Shown piece after piece: positions 12,059-23,368 of a DNA stretch of 64,000 nucleotides (position 1 is the stretch's first letter; every line of letters begins with the position of its first letter). The translations under genes and the position numbers were made by a program. The notes under the pieces are model-generated. The model made no database searches. It saw nothing but the letters and a program-made list of their open reading frames with translations, and was not told the DNA's origin. Origin of the DNA: Pontederia crassipes (lineage: Eukaryota; Streptophyta; Magnoliopsida; Commelinales; Pontederiaceae); contig JAUKPH010000027.1 in NCBI GenBank assembly GCA_030549335.1, forward strand, positions 124,001 to 188,000, given 5' to 3'.

Positions 12059-12865
12059 TAGAAAGATGAGAAAGCGGGAAAACGAAAAAAAAGCGGAATA
12101 ACAAAATTTTAATTACCGACGGCTCTAGCCGTCGGAAAAGTAAATATTAATCATTTTTAAAGTTATCGATGGTTGTGACCGTCAAAAATTATTTAATTGT
12201 AAAAATAAAATAATATATTTAATAATATATAATATTTATTTTTTATTTTACCGACGGTTTGAATAGTCGCTAATTATTATCGACTGTCAGAACCGTCGAA
12301 AATGGCGATGGTTTGGTATATTAATAAAATACTCATCATATTATATTATTATACATTTACCGACGGTTATGACCATCGGAAATTGTGGTGGATTTTGCGA
12401 CGGATGGATATCCGTCGAAAATATTGACGTTCCTAATCGTCGAAAAATAAAATAATAATATAATAAATTATATAATTTATAATTTTAATTTCTGACCATT
12501 GTGACCATCAAAATTTGTGATGGATGAATATTCATCGAAATTATCGATGTTTCTAATCGTGAAAAAATAAAATAATAATATAATAAATTACATAATTTAT
12601 TATTTTCATTTTCGACGGGTGTAACCGTCGAAAAATCCGTCGAAAATTGCGAGGATGGATATCCGTCAGAAATATCGACGTTCCTAATCGTCAAAAAATA
12701 GAATAATAATATAACAAATTACATAATTTATTATTTTCATTTTCGACGGTTGTGACCGTCGAAAAATTCGTCGCAAATATTTCCGTCGCAAAATCCGTCG
12801 CCAATTGCGACGGATTTCTGTCCGTCGAAAATTGTCCGTTGAAAAATGGCAATTTTCTTGTAGTG
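11197..12865. mobile_element. Non-autonomous CACTA (En/Spm-type) transposon, TSD GGT
   Basis: The left end reads CACTACAAGAAA and the right end reads TTTTCTTGTAGTG, the inverted CACTA termini. Both are flanked by GGT, the three-base duplication expected for this superfamily. No transposase is encoded in the 1,669 bases. Subterminal DNA carries many copies of ACCGTCG/CGACGGT, the kind of short motifs that CACTA transposases bind. A GC-rich core (about 11,620-11,990) is followed by (TA)n and then about three ~125-bp AT-rich repeats (from about 12,440, 12,562 and 12,692), each carrying a CGACGG...CCGTCG palindrome. The clean ends and intact TSD suggest a fairly recent insertion. Confidence 0.88.
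11999..12056. repeat. (TA)n microsatellite
   Basis: An almost pure TA run of about 56 bases inside the CACTA element. Confidence 0.95.
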
Positions 12866-13620
12866 GGTCATATGCCTTATAAGGTGTATAACCCTCATAT
12901 GCCTGCCCGTCCACCGTTCGATCTAATTGGACGATGGGCGATAGAGTGCAAGATCGTGCGCGTGCCAGCACGCTGGAGCTGAAGGCCAAGGCATCGGCCG
13001 GCCGGACATATCGCCCACCTGTGGTGGGTCATGACCAAGACCAGCATCCGCATCTCTATCGACGGCCATGCACGGATGGTCCCGAACGTCCTCAGCACCC
13101 TCATCCTGTGAGCGTTCCTTGGCATGACATCAAGCGAGCTCGTCGGGAGGCCGTTGCAACACGCAGCAGCGCCCTCCACCGGAACGACCTCCCTCTGCCT
13201 GTATCGACCTCCCCTTCATTGAACGACACCTTCCGCCCAATTGACCCACCCTCCGTCGGATCAACCCTCCCTTTGCCAGAACGATGCTCCTTCCGCCGAT
13301 CGAAGAGGTCAGGAGCTTGATCGGAGAGAGCAGCGAGGTCCAAGCTGCAGTGAGATCCAAGTTGCGACGAGATCAGGTGAAGTCAGGCGAGTTCCGAGAT
13401 CCGAGTTGTGACGAGGGCATCGAGGACAGTGAGGGCTGGGCGAAGATCATGGAACAGAGAAGCGAGACATTCTTTCGTCAAGGACCCCGAGTTTGGTGAT
13501 GGAAGGCCGAGCTTGGCCGGATGATCGTAGCCAAACGCCAGAGGCAGCGCAGCGTATGGGGGTCAAACGGCGTATGACCAAGGGCGCACGCACCTGCACG
13601 TGCAGTCACTGAACAAATAG
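12866..13620. other. GC-rich island, no recognised gene
   Basis: A GC-rich block follows the CACTA element directly. ORFs up to 128 codons are open on both strands over the same bases, which is typical of GC-rich non-coding DNA, and none resembles a known family. It could be a captured gene fragment or a relic of an unrelated element. Confidence 0.45.
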
Positions 13621-14455
13621 AATTGAGTAGTTACAATTAACAAATTTGAAAACATGGTGTGGTGGCTTAATCCTTGGATGACTCTCTATAGGTTGCAGTT
13701 TCGATCCTCTATTGGCATTTTTGTTCTCCACGAATAAAACTTCATCTAAGTGTTAACAAATCAAATTAAAGCCCATAACCATATTAACCAATAATATTCT
13801 CCTTCCAATGGTTATTTATATTTTGTCATGCAAATTTTCTCTATTTATTTTTTTTGACTTGCTACATTTGCAAATTATTATATATTATTTTATCCCCAAT
13901 TTATTATTATATATGATTTTATAACAAAATTTTTTATTCTCATGACATTTATATAATGTTCTTTCTTTTATTACGTTTTAGGTTTTTTCAAATATATTTT
14001 GTTAAATTTAAATTTCGTTTGAGAAATTAACATCATTCTATAAAACTTATATATAATTTAACTTCATATCTTTTATCTGGGTAAAATATTATTATTATAG
14101 CATTTACTAAAGTTATTTAAAATGAAAACCTCATCGAGTCAATTTGTTAAAAAGAATCATCACAGGTTTTTATATTAAAACATCATTAGTTTTTATTATA
14201 GTTATCTGATATGAGATTGTTTGGTTATCATCAAAGTTTTTAATGAGATATGACTTATTGAATACACATTATTTTTAAAAAATGCTATTTATAATTTTTA
14301 GTTTAATTTATTAATTTAATTAGTTATAAAAATTTTATTTATAGAATTTGGATTAGAGATCCTTGTTATTTTTTGCATTTTGCTAAAATAAAAATAAATT
14401 TAGAAGCATAGAATAATATTTTGAAGAACATAATTTAAAAAATATATATTTTATA
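13621..14455. other. AT-rich spacer, nothing recognised
   Basis: No gene seen. The words GGTTGCAGTTTCGATCC near 13,692 resemble sequences often found at ends of plant TIR elements, but I cannot match a partner end. Confidence 0.4.
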
Positions 14456-15035
14456 TCCGGCCAGGGCATGCCCTGGCAGCGCTAGGGCCGGCCAGAGCAT
14501 GGATGCCCTGGCCGGCCAAGACGTCGCCAGGACATGCCTTGGCCGGCCAAGGCGCCGCCAGCGTCCAGGGCCTGCCCGGCCGACCGGCCAGGACGTCTTG
14601 GTCGGTCCACCTTCGCCGGAAATCGAAACGTGCAAAGAAGGGACAAGATCGGCAAGCCAGCTATGAAAAGGCAAGATCGACTGACCTGGTACGTGGATCG
14701 AAGGCAGCCATCGTCAGAAAATGTCGGTCGCCGATTGTCGGTCGTCGGATCGGCGGCGTCTGTAGTCTGCACCTGTGCACCAGCCTCCAGGCCGCCAGGG
14801 TGTTGCAAAAGATAGGGTTCCACACTTTCTTTCAAATGAACCGGCCGCTAAAGTTCCCATTTTTTTTGTTGAATCGGCCGGGTCATCAAAATCGGCCGGG
14901 TCAAGCGGTCAAACCCGAGTTTTGACCGGTCCCACACGGGTCAATGGGCAGTCCGAGTTTGGACTGACCCATGGCCCATTTTGTTGGCCGGACACCGGTC
15001 CGACCGGCCGGGCCGGGCCAGGTTTGATAACCCTA
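14456..15035. other. GC-rich block with GGCCGGCC-type palindromes
   Basis: The block begins and ends sharply and contains many CCGGCC/GGCCGG words and CAGGGCATGCCCTGG-like palindromes. Overlapping ORFs on both strands (up to 140 codons) are shadows of composition. The style resembles the GC-rich cores of the two CACTA elements in this window, so it may be a core of a related element that lost its ends. Confidence 0.4.
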
Positions 15036-15287
15036 GTATATACCTCGATAGCATATGGACTAAATTATCCTTAAAAGTAGGAATGATTAGAGAATAGCCC
15101 TAGAAGCCTCGCATGTTATATAATAATATGATATATTTTATTATAAATTCAAATTTCATTGTCGACTAGCAATCCCCCAACGACAAGCAAACGACGTGCA
15201 CTCACCAGATAAATACAAAAGTAGTCATTACATATAAGTGTTTAATTGGGTTGATGTGCACATGAATTTCTCCTTCTAAGAGCGCAG

Positions 15288-15815
15288 GTTCGAAACCAGC
15301 AATAAGTCTAGATTGACATATTTTTTTGGTTGTTTCTCTCATAAATTATGTATTTCTACTTATATATTTTTTAAGAGTGTTGTAGTATTGTATAATAAAA
15401 TAGAATAATATATTCCATAATTAGGTCTTATCACAATTAGCTTAACCATATAATTTCTTATATAAAAAGTATCATTTATATAATATTTCATGATCCTATT
15501 ACTAATCTAAGATATATTTTTTCTTGCTTTTCATTCGATAATAAATATATTTGTTCGAAACCAGCAATAAGTCTAGATTGACCTATTTTTTTGGTTGTTT
15601 CTCTCATAAATTATGTATTTCTACTTATTATATTTTTTAAGAGTGTTGTAGTATTGTATAATAAAATAGAATAATATATTCCATAGTTATGTCTTATCAC
15701 AATTAGCTTAACTATATAATTTCTTATATAAAAAGTATCATTTATATAATATTTCATGATCCTATTACTAATCTAAGATATATTTTTTCTTGCTTTTCAT
15801 TCGATAATAAATATA
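15288..15815. repeat. Direct tandem duplication, 265-bp period
   Basis: The word GTTCGAAACCAGCAATAAG occurs at 15,288 and 15,553, and the sequence after each copy is nearly identical for about 260 bases, with only a few differences seen. This is a recent local duplication inside the left arm of an inverted repeat. Confidence 0.85.
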
Positions 15816-16030
15816 ATTTATTTTTATTATCATCATAAATAATATGGAGCACACTATACCAATTATCATGAAAATGGTATTTCTCTCTTTTAAATTATAC
15901 ATTTCTTCTTATTATTTTTTGATAGATTATTATTATATTGCATAACAAAATAGAATAATATATTCAATAATTATATTTAGTCCCAGTTATCTTAAATTTA
16001 CAATTTCATGATAAATATATTTTTTGTATT
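15325..16030 (+). repeat. Left arm of an AT-rich inverted repeat pair
   Basis: Words here such as AATAGAATAATATATTCCAT, TTTCATGATCCTATTACT and TTAGCTTAACTATATAATTT reappear in reverse complement around 18,050-18,830. The arms are diverged and the right one is itself reiterated. Confidence 0.6.
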
Positions 16031-16706
16031 ATTCATATCATTAATAGAATTTAATTTATGATCATAGACTTAATCTTGATTTTATAACATCATTTCATTC
16101 TTAAAATATCTATACATATTTTTCAGATTTGGATATAAAGCCGATATGATTTTGTAATTAAAATTAATAATTTTACATGTTATAATTGAAAAATAATATT
16201 AAAATTTTATCATTTATGTTAATAATAATTTTAAATATTAGAATTGTGTGAACTCACTAAATATTTAGTCTGGACCTGCCATTGGTCGCATTCGTGTTAC
16301 AATGCCTGACGTGACACTTTCTCGACGCTATGGAGTGATTATTATTACGCGCAAAAAAGGCAAATGCGCGATAAATTATAATGTTACATTGGCATCGCAT
16401 GCTGCAACGCTAAAGTGGTTGAAATAGTGTCGCACATATATATATTCGATGCCATTTAGATGTTATAGTATCATCTACCTTGACGCTAAAGTTTTTGCAT
16501 TGCTATTATGATTGCAATGTGTTGCTATTTTAAACATTAACTTAAAATTTGCCAAGTGCCCTCAAGGTAACTTGGAAGATATTTCCATAAGAATGGGTAA
16601 ATTTTGTATTCCAGCATATTTTGTTTCACATAGTGGGCATCATAAGAATGACCAATCTATTGAATCATAGGCCATTGAGAAGTTCACTTTTCAAAGGAGA
16701 CCTTTA
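16031..16706. other. Spacer with CGACGCTA-type words
   Basis: Between about 16,280 and 16,500 several words related to CGACGCTA and GACGCTAAAG occur in AT-rich DNA. They may be subterminal motifs of a decayed DNA transposon. No gene is seen. Confidence 0.35.
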
Positions 16707-17512
16707 GGGTCTGTTTGGATTAAGGGATATGAAATGGTGGGATGGAATATGAGGGAATGAAATTAGTTAAACCATGTTTGGGTACACTTTTTATTTAAGT
16801 TAAGAGGGATGAGGTGGAATAGCTAAGCCCTTTAAACACCACATTTTTTATTCCACCAAATTGGTGGAATGAGGAGGGATAGATTATTTTAGACCAAATT
16901 AACATCTTTCCTTTTTTTATTACCAAATTAAATTATTTCTCTTCTTACCAAATTAAATCACATCTCTCTCTCCCTCACTCATTCATTCATTGATATATAT
17001 CATCATATATTATCTTTTTTCTAATATGAATACCTATTTATCTATAATTTTTTATTAAATATTTTTTTAGTAAACATAAAATTTTATTCAAAATAAACAT
17101 AAATATACTATTAAAAAATCATTTAATATTAATATAATATATTCAACCGGGTTTGGATGTAAAATCCAGATTCGGTCCTGACCCGACCGGGTGTCAAAAA
17201 AATAAGACTCGGTCCTGACCCAATTATCCATTAGGTCAGAAAAAAATTTAGAAAATCTTAATTGGTGCGGGCGAGGGAGACCAGATCATCCCGGTTCATG
17301 CTCAACCCTAATTAATGATTATAAATACTTAAATATATAATGAAGGATAAAAATGACTTTTATACAAATAAAACCTTCATTACCCCACCCCACATCTTAT
17401 ATAATTTATTATCCAAATATGGATTTTCTAATGACACACCACCCCACCCCACCCCATCACTCACCACACCACCACATCCCATCCCTCCATTAGTTATTTG
17501 CCAAACAAACCC
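16707..17512. mobile_element. PIF/Harbinger (Tourist)-type MITE, TSD TTA
   Basis: The left end reads GGGTCTGTTTGG and the right end CCAAACAAACCC, inverted copies with one mismatch. TTA lies immediately outside both ends (16,704-16,706 and 17,513-17,515), the duplication typical of PIF/Harbinger elements. The 806 bases encode nothing. The right side has a C-rich CACCCCACCCC run. Immediately inside the ends, AAGGGATATGAAATGG-type words are not closely mirrored, so only the outer dozen bases are conserved. Confidence 0.8.
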
Positions 17513-17515
17513 TTA

Positions 17516-17985
17516 GTATTATTTGGTCACTAGTATGAAACTATCTTAGAATCCATAAGGAAACTAACTCGATTGTACAGTTGCACCAAGAAGTTCAAAG
17601 TTTTCTTCAACTGGTTCACCATCAATTAGCCACTATAAGATATATTGTGTTCGATAGTGTAATGAGCTTATATTCCTCTGTGTGTTTAGATATGCATATT
17701 TAGGGATTAAGAAAGAAATGATTGATTCTCTCAAATCAATTAGTCCTGAAGGTAAATTCTTTTAAGACAACCATGACATGAAATTCAACTACTAACAAAA
17801 TTTGCGATAAACAAGATTAGAAACCAAGCAGAGCCAGACTAAAAGCCAGACTAAATATTCATTGGGTTCACACTTCACATATACCTAACATTAAAATGAT
17901 TACTATCATAAATTATAAAATTTTCAATTACAATGTATAAAAGTAATAATTCTAATGACTAAAACTATTTTAATTATATATATTG
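17516..17985. other. Unique spacer, nothing recognised
   Basis: AT-rich sequence between the MITE and the right arm of the inverted repeat. No ORF or terminal repeat is evident. Confidence 0.5.
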
Positions 17986-18880
17986 TGTTTACATAGTTTA
18001 AAGATGAAAGGACGTTATAAAATCAAGATTAAGTGCATGATCATTAAGTATATTCTCCTAATGATATAAATAATACAAATAAATGATATTTATAATGAAA
18101 TTATACAATTTAAGCTAATTGAGACAAAATATAGTCACTACATTATATTATTCTATTTTGTATACAATATAATAACACTATATAAAAAATATAATAAGAA
18201 GAAATGTATAATTTAAAGAGATAAATAATATTTTTGTGATAACTAGTATAATGTGCACATATTATTTATGATGGCAATAAAATAAATTATATTTATTATC
18301 AAATTGGAAACAAGGAAAATATTGTACTAGCATATTCAAGTAATGGGATCATGAAATATATTCCGCTCATGAAATTATATAATTTAAGTTGAGATAAATA
18401 TAATAATGAAATATTTTATTCTATTTTATTATGCAATAATATATACTATATAAAATATAATAAGGATAACTACATAATTTAAGAGAAAAAAATCATAATA
18501 ATTAACATAATATACCTCCTTATTATTTCTTATTATAATAAAATAAATTTTTTTAATATGAAATTGAAAGCAAGAAAAAATAGTCTTAGAACTTAACTTC
18601 ATGAAATATATTCTCCTCAAGATATATAAATGACACTTATTATGAAATTATATAATTTAAGCTAATTTAGATAAAGATAATTATGAAATATATTATTCTA
18701 TTTTATTATGCAATAATATAAGCTCTATAAAAATATAATAAAGAGAAATGCATAATTTAAGACAGAAAATAATATTTTTCATAAAAATTAATATGATATA
18801 CCTCCTTATTATAATAAAAAAATTGTTTTATTATAAAATTGAAAGAAAGGAAAAATAGTATGAGAAGTTAAATTCCAAAG
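17986..18880 (-). repeat. Right arm of the AT-rich inverted repeat, internally reiterated
   Basis: Reverse-complement matches to 15.33-16.03 kb run through this stretch. The words ATGAAATTATATAATTTAAG and ATTATTCTATTTTATTATGCAATAAT recur at about 18,100, 18,375 and 18,640, so the arm itself is roughly two and a half to three diverged copies. The short ORF here is not gene-like. Confidence 0.6.
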
Positions 18881-19088
18881 TCAAACTTGCAACTTTTTAC
18901 AAGGTGTCAAGGCACTCGACCACCAAAGGAGAACACTTTATTCCTGATATTACCTTTATCTTACGAGTGCATGTGCACTCATTGGCACTCATGTGATTCC
19001 TCCATGGTTGGAAACCCATTAGGTCTAGGAGAGCCGTTGACTTTTAAACCCTACAATGCACACAATACCTCCTCTTCTTAAAATCAAT
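18881..19088. other. Spacer between the inverted repeat and the LINE
   Basis: No gene seen. It could hold the right end of whatever element carries the inverted repeats, because the LINE reading frame stops matching at about 19,090. Confidence 0.4.
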
Positions 19089-19089
19089 T

Positions 19090-20025
19090 ATTAATATAAT
19101 AGAATGATGAGGATCCAATTGATCCATCTCTTTGCTTGCCCATTGTCATTTTCCAACCTTTTTTCAGTGATTTTCTTTGAAGTATGTAGCAACACCTTCC
19201 CAACTTGGTCTCGACCACATTTCATCATTGATTTGCAATTGGTCAATATAGTTGGTCCTTCTTCTGTTGTGGGCATATAAGTGAGAAGACATAGTATGTA
19301 CATCACCTTCCAGCAATCAAAGTTGTCTAGATCTTTGTCGCCAGTAAATCTCAGATCTCTTATCTTTTCTCTGCCATCGCATTTTGTTATCATAGTCTCT
19401 CTTTCACTTCTTCTGTTGATAATGTATGTGAGTCCTCCTTGTACTCTAGGATTTCTATGGTTGATAAGGCTTCATTCCGTCTGTGTTCATTTGTTTCCCT
19501 TGTTGTGTCTTATATTATTTTAAAAATATACGTACTCTAATTTATCAAGCAATGAGCATGTCGCGGTGTTCTTGGATAGCTTTGCCATTTGTCTGCCACA
19601 ATGTCCCTAAAGCTAGACTCCATCAACCAAGCTTTCTCAAACTTGAAATAAGTTCCACTTGATGTCCTTTTGTTGGATTGCCATAGAAGTGGTATGTGAT
19701 ATGAGAATGGCCTCTTCATAGTAGCAATTCATGCCAACTGAAAATGTTTCATCTAGCTCAATTGATCCTAAGAAACGATCAAGCCTTGATTTGGTTGTGT
19801 GTGAGGCCAAACTTTTTCAAGTGTACCTACAATTCGGGATTGGAAAATCCATTCACTAAAACTTTCAGCTCCAGTGTCTCTTCCTCTTCTCCTTATGGAT
19901 ATGTCTTCTATGTTAAGTTAAAATCACCTTCTAGTAACCAGCGATATCAACATGACTTAGTCACCTCAAGTCTGCTCACAATTTTGTGTAGTGTCCTTAG
20001 GCCATATATACAGGATAACAAAAAT
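19090..20025 (-). pseudogene. L1-type LINE ORF2 fragment: endonuclease C-terminal part and linker
   Basis: On the minus strand the sequence reads, in order, an EGDFN motif (about 19,935), LDRFLRIN (about 19,790), an HIPLLW stretch followed by YFKFEKAWL (about 19,640-19,690), a linker with STEEVKERL (about 19,410-19,430), and a WRQRSRQL...EGDVHT...NRRR stretch (about 19,200-19,345). The same order is found after the endonuclease catalytic region in plant L1-type ORF2 proteins, just before the reverse transcriptase. Stops and frameshifts occur throughout. The reverse transcriptase itself is absent: matches end at about 19,090. Its upstream part lies beyond the solo LTR at 22,593-23,363. Confidence 0.75.
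20021..20025. repeat. Left target-site duplication of the solo LTR
   Basis: AAAAT here matches AAAAT at 22,588-22,592. Confidence 0.85.
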
Positions 20026-22587
20026 TATAACACCCCCAAAATCGACCCTCTTGCCACGTAGACAGTCATGTTGACTCCAGGGACTCTACACTGTCTTTAT
20101 ACTATTGACCATATTATGACCTTGACCATTGAACAAATTAATACGTGGCAATGTAAATAATAATAAAATAAATGAGAACTTAATTGCGGAAGAGGAAAAA
20201 TTGGAATATCAAGGGACATCACATTTAATACAATCCAATAGGAAGACATAAATTATCATAATCTCCAACAAGTTCGAGCATATGATCAGATGTTCGATTT
20301 CAGAAAAGATAACCATGATATCTTTCTAATGCAAAGATCAATTATGCAACTAATGCAATAAAAGAGTTGGATGCTATTGAATTTAATAAGTCATGTGTGG
20401 CCATCCTCAAGCTTTGCGCCCTCCATCACCTCGTTAAGCAAAATTCTCACCTGTAAAATCTCAATACATAGGTATAAAATACCCGTGAGCGAAATGCCCA
20501 ATCATAGGCTATAAAATGATAATCACATGATGTTTAAGTCAGTGATGGATATGCAATATCATAACATGCTTTAATAAATAATCTCAATACTTTGATTGCA
20601 ATAATCAATGTATCATACTTCATCATATCGATGCTTTGTTCCTTACCGTATCCATGCTCTGTTCTTTATTGTCACTATGCCATGTCTTTACTATATCATG
20701 CTCTGTGCTTTACTAAAATAATATTTTATCTTTGTCATGCTATATTCTGTACTTTACCATACTATACTTTACTTTGCCATGGATAATAGTACATCTTTTA
20801 CATTACTATGCACTCCTTGAAGTTCGTTGTCCTATACGAACTCGACTTTATTAAATTGGGAAGTCAGAGGTGCCTCTTTGCATCTAAGAAGTCAGGGATG
20901 TCCACTTTGGGGAAGGTGTAATGCCAATGCATACCCTTTTTGGAATAAGGTGGGAGAGGACCTGTACTCAGAAAGAGTGCTATAGGTTCACTATCCCTCT
21001 GGTTTTATACCATGTAATCCATATGATGTCCTCTTTGGGGAAGGGAAGATGTCCATGCATCACCCTTTTCGAGCACAGGTGGGAGAGGACCTGTATCCTA
21101 GGAACAGTAGTCATTAAAGAGCCTGTAGGTTCATTGTCTCCACAGCTCAACTACCTGCCCCCTCCCCCTCCCTATACTATGACATCATCTTTACTCTATA
21201 CTTTGGACGACACATAGCAATCCCGTAGTTGCATCTTTTCTTTACTTATTTAACATATGTGGAGTTTAGAAATCATATATCAGAGAAAGGTTAAAGTCGG
21301 ATCCCTTATCTCTGAAGCAATAACATTATATCTTATTGCTTAGTTCTTTATGCCAAGTCCTGACCCATCCTTAAGGATGGAAGGGTTCATTAAGATCTTT
21401 ACAATATCAGATGACCTCAAGTGGATCTGTCGAGGTTGAGACCCAAAGTTAGGGCCTAACACAAGGGTATTTACATCTTTGTAACATAACCCGAACTAGT
21501 AAGGGAAACCCGGGTTGGATCTCCTATCTAGGGTCCATGCGCTTGACTCGGGCCGAGTCAGGGTTCGACTCGGGCCAGATCAGCGTTCGCACATTGAAAT
21601 CGGCCCAGACTTTGGTGTCACTGTCGTGCCTTCTTCTGACACGTCCATGCCATCATTGCACGGCCATTCCTACTCTGGCACGTCCATGTCGTTGTCACGA
21701 CCGTGCCCCTCTCCGGCACGCCCGTGTCGTCATCACGGCCATGTCACTTTATGGCACGCCCGTGTCCTCTGTCGCGGTCATGCCTGTCACTGGCACACCC
21801 GTGTCCTGATGATTGGGTCTCTAAGGTTCAAATCGGTCGACCGTTCGCTTGGAATCGGTCGACTGTAGGCATGGCCGTACATCTTATCCGGCACTCCCAT
21901 GCCATGAGCTGACCGTTGACCTCGGGACCGGGCATGCTCATGCCACTCATATGGCATGGCCGTGCCGTCGCAGCCAGAACAGGATTGGCGCCCGCCTCCT
22001 TCTTCATCTCCAGCCAACTTCCGGCCGTCAAATCATCACAATCACAATACAAAAAGTGGGGTTCATAATCTCTAGACTAATATGGGATTATCTCATGCAT
22101 AACATGATTAATGAATCATAGCCTAAGGGGATTTAACGTCTAGAGTACCTTTGATCGTTGTTTTTGGCTCGCCGGCGATGTTCACGGTCGTCTTCCTTGG
22201 CTCTAGTCATTCCTGTCCAGCGAGGATGATGCAGTCAACCTCCGAGCGCATCGATGGAGTGCTATCACGTGCTGAATGTCTATCGGATCTTCCCTGCCTT
22301 AAGCACGCCGCTCGCTCGTTGTTCATCGGAGAAAAAGAAGAAGAGGAAGAGGAGGTGGTCGTTGGGCGACCGATCGGAGGATTTCCAAGGGGGTGTGAGG
22401 GCTCCTCCTCATGCCCCTTTTATTGCCTCTCGCCATCCGATCCCACGCGGAATCAGAGAGGAGAATCGGGGGAGTAGATTACTCCCCTGATTCTCTGTCT
22501 GTTCCCCTTTTTTATTCGAATTCAACTTTTGAATTCTTTCCATATTTGATCCTTTCCTTGATTTCAATTTGGTTGCCAGGTGTTACA
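20026..22587 (+). mobile_element. Solo LTR of a gypsy-type retrotransposon, 2.56 kb
   Basis: The start TATAACACC (from an expected TGTAACACC) and the end GGTGTTACA are inverted copies, and both are flanked by AAAAT. No internal domain is present, so a full element probably recombined between its LTRs. Ends of the form TGTAACACC...GGTGTTACA are common in long LTRs of plant chromovirus-type gypsy elements (family assignment from memory). Inside are a CACGGCC island (21.6-22.0 kb) and a GC-rich block (22.15-22.48 kb). If the LTR and one AAAAT are ignored, the LINE frame on either side runs on without a break into a Tyr-Gly expected in the endonuclease, which independently supports both boundaries. 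Confidence 0.88.
21600..21985. repeat. CACGGCC-type short-repeat island inside the solo LTR
   Basis: Units of about 30-40 bases built on GGCACGCCCGTGTC and TCACGGCCATG occur eight or more times. ORFs across it in three frames are by-products. Confidence 0.7.
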
Positions 22588-22592
22588 AAAAT
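22588..22592. repeat. Right target-site duplication of the solo LTR
   Basis: AAAAT, identical to 20,021-20,025. Confidence 0.85.
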
Positions 22593-23363
22593 GGTCTATT
22601 ATTAGAGCAATTTCTTGATTGAGTAACGTTGATCAAGTCAAACATATCTTCTTTCCAACCTATTAAGCATTCCAGAGCATCATGTAGCATTAAAAATCAC
22701 ATGATTGTTCAACATTGAGCCTTCTATCTGATTCCTTATTTGCATATCACATGATTCCAATTTAGTTTCCAATATAAAAAAATCACATACAACCTTCATT
22801 TCCTGATATATCGTTGTAGTATTCTCATCTAATTTGGATCACAAAGTCCCATGACGTTCCAAGTAAAGATACTCATCTTGGCAATGATTGTGATCTCATT
22901 GTAATGTACCTCTAATGATACTTTCCTATCATGCCATTATATTCCTTCCTTGTTGCTGAGTTGTTGGCATAGATTTTGCCACGAGCTCCATCTCCTCTTG
23001 TGCTCTTTGTAGATGTTCTTATTTTGTCTTCTGTCCTCACTCCCACTATTGCTGTCACCATTTCATTAGGGTGGATACCAAGAGCTCCTCTCTTGCTTCT
23101 TTTGCTTTCATTATTGTCATGGGGTTGGTCCTTTGTGTTGAAGATTTGGCCCCCATATTTAAGATTGTCTCTATCGTTAAGTCCAGTGTGTTGTGGGCTA
23201 TGGGGAGACAAAAAATTACAATGGAGCAAGTGAAAAGGTGAAATTTAATATTATGGATAAAAAGGGAAGGAGACCACAATTTTTACAGAGTTCAGTCATT
23301 CTTTTGCATCAATTAAGGAGCTAGGAAGAGAAACTGAGCCAGATTATCTTTTTTCTTATTCTT
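22593..23363 (-). pseudogene. L1-type LINE fragment: ORF1 tail and start of the ORF2 endonuclease
   Basis: At about 22,880 on the minus strand the sequence reads MSIFTWNVMGLCDPN, the usual opening of a plant L1 ORF2 endonuclease (the Asn sits in the W-N-V/C-R-G-L motif). The frame continues, with stops, to the solo LTR and resumes beyond it. Upstream, 23,229-22,912 is open for 105 codons of polar sequence that could be the end of ORF1; that part is only inferred. The copia element is inserted at 23,364-23,368, at the 5' side of this fragment. Confidence 0.65.
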
Positions 23364-23368
23364 ATGTT
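23364..23368. repeat. Left target-site duplication of copia element 1
   Basis: ATGTT, matching 30,997-31,001. Confidence 0.9.

Noticed and set aside
12895-13499. Several overlapping ORFs of 70-128 codons as genes
   Set aside because: They lie on both strands of the same GC-rich block, with no family resemblance and composition-driven openness.
14435-15074. ORFs of 79-140 codons as genes
   Set aside because: Same reason: multiple frames on both strands open through GGCCGG-rich DNA.
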